Assembly: GCA_020053185.1 (NCBI GenBank)
Contig: JAGVNP010000049.1
Span: 1-5,575 of the forward strand
Reading direction: 5' to 3'
Length of the DNA: 5,575 bases
DNA from: Deltaproteobacteria bacterium
GTDB taxonomy: Bacteria; Desulfobacterota; Desulfomonilia; UBA1062
Position numbers and translations under genes: made by a program. The notes beneath the pieces are model-generated. The model made no database searches. It saw only the letters and a list, made by a program, of their open reading frames with translations, and was not told where the DNA came from. This document shows positions 1-5,575 of the stretch, one piece after another; positions within the stretch are counted from its first letter, which is position 1, and each line of letters opens with the position of its first letter.

Positions 1-1384
1 TGTAAAGACTTTATTCACGCGGGACATAAAACTGACTATGCCTTTGGCCAGCGCAGCAATGGATACAGTCACAGAGGCAGAGACCGCAATTACAATGGCC
101 AGAGAAGGTGGAATCGGCATTATCCATAAGAATATGACTCCTGATCGACAGGCACTGGAAGTAGACAAGGTAAAAAAGTCTGAGAGCGGAATGATTGTAG
201 ATCCGATCTCCATGAATCCTGACCAGAAGATCGGTGAGGCGCTTGAAGTCATGAAGCGCTACAGCATCTCCGGTGTACCTATTGTGGTAAAGGGAAAACT
301 GGTGGGCATTCTCACCAACAGAGATTTGAGATTTGAAACAAACAAGAGCCGTCCGATCAAAGAGGCAATGACAAAAGAAAATCTTGTTACGGTAAAGGGG
401 GAGATATCCCTTAGGGAAGCAAAGAAGATGCTTCACAAACACAAGATTGAAAAGATTCCTGTGGTTGATGATGATTTCAATCTCAAAGGTCTTATCACCA
501 TTAAAGACATAGAAAAGGCAGAAAGATATCCATGCTCGGCAAAAGATCCAATGGGCAGACTGCTTGTAGGTGCGGCAATCGGGATTTTACCGAATGAAGA
601 GGCACGCTTGGATGCCCTGATGCGGTCAGGAGTTGATGTGATTGTGGTGGATACTGCCCACGGACATGCAAGGTCGGTAATAGAAACCGTAAAGGCAATA
701 AGAAAAAAATATCCGACATGTCAGCTTGTCGCAGGGAATGTGGCAACTGAAGAAGCGACAATTGACCTTATAAAAGCTGGGGTAGATGGAATAAAGGTGG
801 GGATTGGGCCTGGATCGATCTGCACCACAAGGGTTGTAGCAGGGGTTGGAATGCCGCAGGTTACGGCGATTATGAATTGCGCAAGGGCTGCTAAAAAATA
901 TGGCATACCCATTATTGCAGACGGAGGAATCAAATTCTCCGGTGATGTTACAAAGGCTATTGCCGCAGGCGCATCGTCCGTGATGATAGGCTCACTCTTT
1001 GCAGGAACAGAAGAAGCACCCGGAGAGATGATTATCTATCAGGGAAGGACATATAAAGCCTACCGCGGTATGGGTTCTGTTGAATCCATGCAGGCAGGAT
1101 CAAAGGGCAGGTATTTTCAGGAGAATGTTGATCAGCCAGGAAAACTTGTACCAGAAGGTATTGTAGGCCGTGTGCCATATCGTGGAAAGCTTTCGGAAAC
1201 CATATATCAGCTCTTGGGTGGATTGCGCTCCGGCATGGGATATACGGGTTGCAAGAATATCAGGGAACTCCATGAGAACGTAAAGATGGTGAGAGTAACA
1301 CAGGCCGGACTGAAAGAATCCCATGTACATGATGTGATTATTGTAAAAGAAGCCCCAAATTATAAATTGGATATAAATTATTAA
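1..1384 (+). CDS. guaB: Inosine-5'-monophosphate dehydrogenase (IMPDH), 5'-truncated by the window edge
   Basis: GuaB oxidises IMP to XMP with NAD+, the first committed step of guanine nucleotide synthesis in the cytoplasm. The reading frame is open from base 2 (base 1 ends the previous codon), and the residues before the first ATG at 38 (VKTLFTRDIKLTMPLASAAM) already match the family, so that ATG is internal. By family comparison roughly 35-40 N-terminal residues are missing. Two CBS domains (a Bateman module) lie at about 191-340 and 368-520, inserted in the TIM barrel as usual; in the family this module binds purine nucleotides and tunes activity. The catalytic loop GPGSICTTR is present with the nucleophilic Cys at 821-823, followed by the phosphate-binding ADGGI (Asp at 920-922) and the flap Arg-Tyr pair in GRYFQ (1109-1114), then KLVPEG and GRVPYRG. 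The C-terminal ESHVHDV and KEAPNY motifs are intact before TAA at 1382. The next gene begins 2 bases later. Nothing suggests a GMP reductase: that enzyme lacks the CBS module and the RYFQ flap. Confidence 0.97.
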   Translation, partial: VKTLFTRDIKLTMPLASAAMDTVTEAETAITMAREGGIGIIHKNMTPDRQALEVDKVKKSESGMIVDPISMNPDQKIGEALEVMKRYSISGVPIVVKGKLVGILTNRDLRFETNKSRPIKEAMTKENLVTVKGEISLREAKKMLHKHKIEKIPVVDDDFNLKGLITIKDIEKAERYPCSAKDPMGRLLVGAAIGILPNEEARLDALMRSGVDVIVVDTAHGHARSVIETVKAIRKKYPTCQLVAGNVATEEATIDLIKAGVDGIKVGIGPGSICTTRVVAGVGMPQVTAIMNCARAAKKYGIPIIADGGIKFSGDVTKAIAAGASSVMIGSLFAGTEEAPGEMIIYQGRTYKAYRGMGSVESMQAGSKGRYFQENVDQPGKLVPEGIVGRVPYRGKLSETIYQLLGGLRSGMGYTGCKNIRELHENVKMVRVTQAGLKESHVHDVIIVKEAPNYKLDINY

Positions 1385-1389
1385 GTATG
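1363..1389 (+). promoter_or_regulatory. guaB-dnaE junction and dnaE start region without a clear Shine-Dalgarno site
   Basis: The guaB stop TAA (1382-1384) is followed after GT by the dnaE ATG (1387-1389). The bases upstream are AT-rich and contain no AGGAG-like run at the usual distance. An in-frame TAA at 1363-1365 limits how far upstream dnaE could start, and no GTG, TTG or other ATG lies in between, which settles the start. The likely mode of initiation is coupling to ribosomes terminating on guaB; this is inferred from spacing. Confidence 0.6.
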
Positions 1390-4300
1390 GGGTTTGTTCA
1401 TCTCCATTGTCATACACAGTACAGCCTTCTTGATGGTGCAATCACCATTGCTAACCTTATAGAGACTACAAAGAAATTTGAGCAGGACTCTGTTGCCATC
1501 ACTGACCATGGGGTCATGTATGGGGCAATAGAATTTTACAATAAAGCAACTGCCTCAGGTATAAAGCCTATCATTGGTTGCGAGATGTATGTAGCCCCAA
1601 CGGAAATGACAATAAAGCGCCAGCTTCCTGGCTTGCCAAGGTATTATCATCTTATCCTCCTCGCATCCAATTGCGAGGGGTATAAAAATCTCATAAAACT
1701 GGTTTCAATTGCACATACAAAGGGATTTTACCATAAGCCGAGGGTTGACAGAGATACTCTCAAAGAATTTAATCAGGGTCTTATAGCATCAAGCGCGTGT
1801 CTTCAGGGAGAAGTTCCCTACTGGCTTTTGCAGGGCGATGAGAAAAAGGCAATGGATGCCATTGATTTCTATAGAGCCACATTTGACAATCGTTTTTATC
1901 TCGAACTCCAGGAAAACGGTCTTTCCGAGCAAAACAAAGTGAATCCCAGACTAGTGGATCTCGGGAAGCGTGAAGGTATTCCTATGGTGGCTACGAATGA
2001 CTGCCATTATCTTAAACCCACAGACGCAAGGGCGCATGAGATATTGATGTGCATACAAACGCAGAACACCATTCATGACAAGGACCACATGTCATTTGGA
2101 ACCGATCAGTTTTACATGAAAAGCCCGGAAGAAATGGCAGATAAGTTTTCTTATCTTCCAGATGCAGTTGCGATGAGCAAAGAGATTGCTGATAGATGCA
2201 ACCTTGAAATACCCATGGATAAAAATCATTTTCCTGTATTTTCTGTTGATGGGAAGACCCTTGAGGCACAGTTGGAAGAGCAAGCATCAATCGGTCTGCG
2301 TGCGAGGATACCAGTTGATCAGCTGGATGCATACGATGCAAGACTCACCGAAGAGATCAAGATCATAGAATCCATGGGCTTAGCTGATTATTTTCTCATC
2401 GTTGCAGATTATATTGGCTATGCAAAAAAACACGGAATTCCTGTTGGCCCTGGGCGGGGCAGCGCAGCAGGGTCTCTGGTTGCCTATGCATTGGGAATCA
2501 CTGACATAGACCCCATCAGGTGGAAGCTTGTGTTCGAGAGATTTTTAAATCCAGAGCGCAAAAGCATGCCGGATATTGATGTGGATTTCTGCCAGGAGGG
2601 AAGAGATCGGGTCATTGATTATGTGAGGGAAAAGTACGGGTATGAATACACAGCCCAGATCACTACCTTTGGAAACATGAAGGCAAAGGCCGTGGTGAGA
2701 GATGTGGCCAGGGCTCTTGGCATGAGCTATAACGAGGGAGACAGGATTGCAAAATTGATCCCTCCGGACCCGAAAATTACACTGGATGAATCTTTAGATA
2801 TAGAACCCAGGCTGAGAGAGCTTATAAATAGTGACTCTAATGTGGCAGAATTGTGGAATATCGCAAAATCATTGGAGGGACTTACCCGCCATGCATCCGT
2901 GCATGCAGGGGGTGTAGTAATATCAGATAATCAGCCTATCACCGAACATGTTCCTGTTTATATGGATAAGCGGGGTGTTTTGGTAAGCCAATACGACAAA
3001 GATTGTGTTGAGCGCGTGGGTTTAGTAAAATTCGATATGCTAGGGTTGAAGACCCTTACCGTGATTCAAAGGGCTATTGATATTCTTAATGCAAGAGGGA
3101 TAGCGATTGATATAGAAAATCTCCCTTTGGATGACGAGAAGACATATCAGCTTATTAGTAGTGGCGACACCTCAAGCGTGTTTCAGTTGGAAAGTTCGGG
3201 CATGAGAAGCATGCTGCGGCAGCTTAATCCTAACAGATTTGAGGATATCATTGCTGCTGTGGCACTTTACCGGCCGGGCCCGATGAAGCTTATCCCGTCC
3301 TATACGAATCGAAGACAAGGCAAAGAAGAGATAGATTATCTTCATCCAATGCTGAAGCCGATTCTTGAGGAGACGTATGGGATTATCGTCTATCAGGAAC
3401 AGGTGATGCAGATTGCGCAGATGATGGGAGGATATTCGCTGGGCAAAGCGGATCTGCTCAGACGTGCAATGGGAAAGAAGAAAGCCTCGGAGATGAAGAA
3501 GCAGAGAGAGACTTTCATAGAAGGAGCAAAGGAAAAAAATGTTTCAAAGGATAGCGCATCAGATATTTTCGATTTGATGGAAAGATTTGCAGAATATGGG
3601 TTCAACAAGTCCCATGCAGCTGCATATGCGCTTGTAGCCTATCAGACAGCATACCTTAAAGCGCATTACCCCGAAGAGTTTATGGCAGCAAACTTGAGTC
3701 TTGATCTGAACAACACAGACAAAGTAGTGCGGCATATAGGAGAATGCAGATCAAAGGGCATAAAGATCCTATCGCCTGATATCAATGAGAGCATGTGGGA
3801 GTTTGTGGCAACCGAACAGGGGATACGATTCGGGCTTGGCGGGATAAAAAATGTGGGAAGAGCTGCTGTTGATATTATAATAAATGAAAGACAGACCAAT
3901 GGGAAATTCAAAGACTTTCAGTCGTTTGTGCTAAGGATAGGTCTTACAAAGGTGAACAGGCGGGTGATAGAATCCATGGTCAAGGTAGGGTGTTTTGATA
4001 CCCTCCATCACAACAGGAAGGCGTTGTTTGAGAGCTTAGATATGCTCCTTGATGACGCTCAGCGTATGGCTAAGGATAAACAAAATGGACAGAAATCTCT
4101 GTTTGGTTTTGCTGGCGGAGATGAAGAAAACCGGTCAATAGCAATCCCTGATATGCCTGACTGGCTCGATAATGAGCGGCTCCAGATGGAGCGCGATGGC
4201 ATAGGTTTTTATGTCACAGGACATCCTCTTGAAAAATACAAGACGATTATAGAAAAATATTCGGACGCGAACAGTTCTTCTGTTGCAGAAAAGAGCGGTA

Positions 4301-4848
4301 AGGCAACGGTTAAGATGGCAGGGGTCTTGCAGGAACTCAATATAATAAGGACAAAAAAAGGTGACCGCATGGCGCGGGCCAGTCTCGAAGATCTTTATGG
4401 GAGAGTTCCAATCATCTTTTTCCCGAAATGCTATGAAGAATATCAGGCTGTGATAAATGGAGATATCCCTGTTTTTGTAGATGCAAGGGTAGTCCAGCTT
4501 GACCAGGACGATTCAGGAGAAGAGAATGAGACGCGGCAGGTAGAACTTCTGGCAGAAAAGGTATACCATATAGAAGATGCCCAGATGATGCCTGCAAAAC
4601 CAGTCAAAAATGGAAAGCAAGTCGTAATCTGGATTGAGGACAGTATGGATTTTTCTGTTGTGCAGAAAATAAAACAGGAGATGCTCGCCTATAAAGGGGA
4701 GTGTCCTCTTTACTTTAAGGTTCGAACAGGTTCCACGGTGATAAATCTTGGTACAGGCAAAGGGTATTTGGTAAACCCAACATCGGATTTTGTAAACAAA
4801 ATGGAGGAGTTTGTAGGGCCTTCAAATGTTGAGGTCATACAGCCATGA
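1387..4848 (+). CDS. dnaE: DNA polymerase III subunit alpha (DnaE, replicative polymerase)
   Basis: This is the catalytic subunit of the chromosomal replicase, 1153 aa and close to E. coli DnaE (1160 aa), so complete. An N-terminal PHP domain (about 1-270) carries the expected metal ligands: H7, H9, D16, H41, E66, H88, C138, D205 and H207. The palm follows with PGRGSAAGS (355-363) and the catalytic acidic motif PDIDVDF (395-401; D398 and D400 align with E. coli D401 and D403). The third catalytic Asp is D550 in KFDMLGLKTL. Further family motifs are TRHASVHAGG (500-509), LYRPGPM (627-633), YGIIVYQEQVM (664-674), LLRRAMGKKK (690-699) and FNKSHAAAYA (739-748). A helix-hairpin-helix region lies at about 840-890, the clamp-binding motif QKSLFGF at 902-908, and an OB fold at about 973-1053, before a C-terminal domain of the kind that contacts tau. 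This order marks DnaE, not PolC; there is no inserted DnaQ-type exonuclease. ATG 1387 is the only ATG, GTG or TTG between the in-frame stop at 1363-1365 and the PHP motif. The gene is probably co-transcribed with guaB and accA. Confidence 0.98.
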   Translation: MGFVHLHCHTQYSLLDGAITIANLIETTKKFEQDSVAITDHGVMYGAIEFYNKATASGIKPIIGCEMYVAPTEMTIKRQLPGLPRYYHLILLASNCEGYKNLIKLVSIAHTKGFYHKPRVDRDTLKEFNQGLIASSACLQGEVPYWLLQGDEKKAMDAIDFYRATFDNRFYLELQENGLSEQNKVNPRLVDLGKREGIPMVATNDCHYLKPTDARAHEILMCIQTQNTIHDKDHMSFGTDQFYMKSPEEMADKFSYLPDAVAMSKEIADRCNLEIPMDKNHFPVFSVDGKTLEAQLEEQASIGLRARIPVDQLDAYDARLTEEIKIIESMGLADYFLIVADYIGYAKKHGIPVGPGRGSAAGSLVAYALGITDIDPIRWKLVFERFLNPERKSMPDIDVDFCQEGRDRVIDYVREKYGYEYTAQITTFGNMKAKAVVRDVARALGMSYNEGDRIAKLIPPDPKITLDESLDIEPRLRELINSDSNVAELWNIAKSLEGLTRHASVHAGGVVISDNQPITEHVPVYMDKRGVLVSQYDKDCVERVGLVKFDMLGLKTLTVIQRAIDILNARGIAIDIENLPLDDEKTYQLISSGDTSSVFQLESSGMRSMLRQLNPNRFEDIIAAVALYRPGPMKLIPSYTNRRQGKEEIDYLHPMLKPILEETYGIIVYQEQVMQIAQMMGGYSLGKADLLRRAMGKKKASEMKKQRETFIEGAKEKNVSKDSASDIFDLMERFAEYGFNKSHAAAYALVAYQTAYLKAHYPEEFMAANLSLDLNNTDKVVRHIGECRSKGIKILSPDINESMWEFVATEQGIRFGLGGIKNVGRAAVDIIINERQTNGKFKDFQSFVLRIGLTKVNRRVIESMVKVGCFDTLHHNRKALFESLDMLLDDAQRMAKDKQNGQKSLFGFAGGDEENRSIAIPDMPDWLDNERLQMERDGIGFYVTGHPLEKYKTIIEKYSDANSSSVAEKSGKATVKMAGVLQELNIIRTKKGDRMARASLEDLYGRVPIIFFPKCYEEYQAVINGDIPVFVDARVVQLDQDDSGEENETRQVELLAEKVYHIEDAQMMPAKPVKNGKQVVIWIEDSMDFSVVQKIKQEMLAYKGECPLYFKVRTGSTVINLGTGKGYLVNPTSDFVNKMEEFVGPSNVEVIQP
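4831..4835 (+). promoter_or_regulatory. Ribosome binding site for accA
   Basis: GAGGT lies inside the last codons of dnaE, 9 bases before the accA ATG at 4845. Sequence and spacing fit a Shine-Dalgarno site, which supports this start together with the 4-base ATGA overlap with the dnaE stop codon. Confidence 0.65.
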
Positions 4849-5575
4849 GAAGTCGTGATAAATACACTGATCTGGATAAGGCACTCAAAGATCTGGAGCA
4901 AAGCATATCCAGGCTTGCCGAGATAAACATTGATGTCGAAGAGATCTCGTTAAGAGTAAAAGATTTGAGGAAAGAGCATTACACCGGGATCTCCAGGTGG
5001 GAACGGATAGAAATCGCCAGGCATCCTGAAAGGCCAGGAGCACATGAATTTATTAAGGCAATATTTGATGAGTTCTGGGAAGTACATGGAGACAGAATGT
5101 ATGGCGATGACCCTGCTGTCATGGGGGGTCTTGCGCTGCTGGATGGAAATCCCATTGTGGTAATTGCGCATAGAAAGCGGTCTCCACACAAAAAAGATTA
5201 TGCAGAACATAACTATGGCATGGCCTCGCCGGAAGGCCATCGTAAGGCTGCCCGTTTGATGGAATTGGCAGATAAATTTGATAGACCAATCGTCACGTTT
5301 GTAAACACTCCTGCTGCATATCCCGGTATAGAAGCAGAAAACAAGGGTCAGGCTTTCAGTATTGCTAGAAGTATCTCTACTATTGCAGCTGTGCGTGTTC
5401 CTGTCATAGCCTGTGTTATCGGCGAAGGAGGTTCGGGAGGCGCACTTGCTCTTGGTTTTGGTGACAGGATTGTTATGCTGGAGAATTCCTTTTATAGTTC
5501 CATAACGCCAGAGGGTTTTTCTTCTATTGTCTGGGGGGATGCATCGAAAAAAGAGATAGCAGCCGATCTCCTTAA
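4845..5575 (+). CDS. accA: Acetyl-CoA carboxylase carboxyltransferase subunit alpha, 3'-truncated by the window edge
   Basis: AccA pairs with AccD to form the carboxyltransferase that moves CO2 from carboxybiotin on AccB to acetyl-CoA, giving malonyl-CoA for fatty acid synthesis. The window holds 243 codons plus 2 bases; the family is usually about 315-325 aa, so about 75-80 residues are missing. Visible parts are a charged, probably helical N-terminus (about 8-45), the family block RWERIEIARHPERP, FDEFWEVHGDR, an NYGMASPEGHRKA block (123-135), VNTPAAYPG (153-161), the crotonase-fold loop IGEGGSGGALALG (192-204) that shapes the active site, and ITPEGFSSIVW. The start ATG overlaps the dnaE stop (ATGA) and has GAGGT 9 bases upstream, and the N-terminus fits the family length. 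Some usually conserved positions differ: A157 in TPAAYPG (normally TPGAYPG), ENKGQ where EERGQ is common, and HRKR at 109-112 where the family often has QKG. The core glycine-rich loop is intact, so I infer a working enzyme. AccD is not in the window. Confidence 0.95.
   Translation, partial: MRSRDKYTDLDKALKDLEQSISRLAEINIDVEEISLRVKDLRKEHYTGISRWERIEIARHPERPGAHEFIKAIFDEFWEVHGDRMYGDDPAVMGGLALLDGNPIVVIAHRKRSPHKKDYAEHNYGMASPEGHRKAARLMELADKFDRPIVTFVNTPAAYPGIEAENKGQAFSIARSISTIAAVRVPVIACVIGEGGSGGALALGFGDRIVMLENSFYSSITPEGFSSIVWGDASKKEIAADLL

Noticed and set aside
38..40. ATG at 38 as the start of guaB
   Set aside because: The frame is open upstream to the window edge and the preceding residues (FTRDIKLT) match the conserved IMPDH N-terminal region, so this Met is internal.
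11..442. 143-codon open frame on the - strand opposite guaB
   Set aside because: It lies fully antisense to well-conserved IMPDH sequence, runs toward the window edge, and its Cys/His-rich translation resembles no family I know. It is best explained as a shadow frame.
1100..1441. 113-codon - strand frame spanning the guaB-dnaE junction
   Set aside because: It is antisense to the conserved C-terminus of GuaB and the start of DnaE, with no recognisable protein features and no sign of its own promoter or ribosome binding site.
1657..1680. Inverted repeat CCTCGCA/TGCGAGG with a 6-base loop in dnaE, extendable by a G-U and a C-G pair
   Set aside because: It encodes an ordinary part of the PHP domain and has no U-run after it, so it is not a terminator. 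By a rough estimate, a few perfect 7-base stems with short loops are expected by chance in a window this size.
2012..2341. 109-codon - strand frame inside dnaE
   Set aside because: It is opposite conserved polymerase sequence and its translation has no domain-like pattern; it is a chance open frame.
4950..5240. 96-codon - strand frame inside accA
   Set aside because: It is antisense to conserved AccA motifs and overlaps another chance frame on the same strand; neither looks like a protein.
5220..5240. Inverted repeat ATGGCCT/AGGCCAT with a 7-base loop in accA
   Set aside because: It lies in the conserved MASPEGHRK coding block and is within chance expectation for short stems; no downstream T-run or other regulatory context is present.

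Overview
This window is a compact stretch of bacterial core metabolism and replication genes, all on the + strand. The order is the 3' part of guaB (IMP dehydrogenase), a complete dnaE (DNA polymerase III alpha subunit), and the 5' part of accA (acetyl-CoA carboxylase carboxyltransferase alpha subunit). Coding density is essentially 100%: guaB and dnaE are 2 bases apart, and dnaE and accA overlap by 4 bases (ATGA). There is no non-coding stretch long enough to hold a separate element. I see no RNA gene, mobile element, CRISPR array, terminator or recognisable promoter.

Layout: bases 1-1384 hold guaB, whose true start lies upstream of the window. Bases 1387-4848 hold dnaE (1153 aa). Bases 4845-5575 hold accA, cut off by the window end after 243 codons. 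The spacing suggests one transcript and translational coupling at both junctions. The dnaE start has no clear Shine-Dalgarno sequence; accA has a reasonable one (GAGGT) inside the dnaE 3' end.

The three products do not form one pathway. They supply guanine nucleotides (GuaB), copy the chromosome (DnaE) and commit acetyl-CoA to fatty acid synthesis (AccA), so the cluster looks like a growth-linked housekeeping operon. Adjacent dnaE-accA is known from E. coli and other bacteria; guaB directly in front of dnaE is less familiar to me.

Organism: a bacterium with moderate base composition (mid-40s percent GC by eye), a DnaE-type rather than PolC-type replicase, and separate AccA/AccD carboxyltransferase subunits. 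The DnaE has an N-terminal PHP domain with a full set of apparent metal ligands, unlike the degenerate E. coli version. This would suit many non-enterobacterial lineages such as delta-proteobacterial, Nitrospirota-like or candidate-phylum bacteria, but the phylum cannot be fixed from this window. I found no convincing undescribed system. The points worth a second look are the gene order, the intact PHP site, the SD-less dnaE start and some substitutions in AccA motifs.
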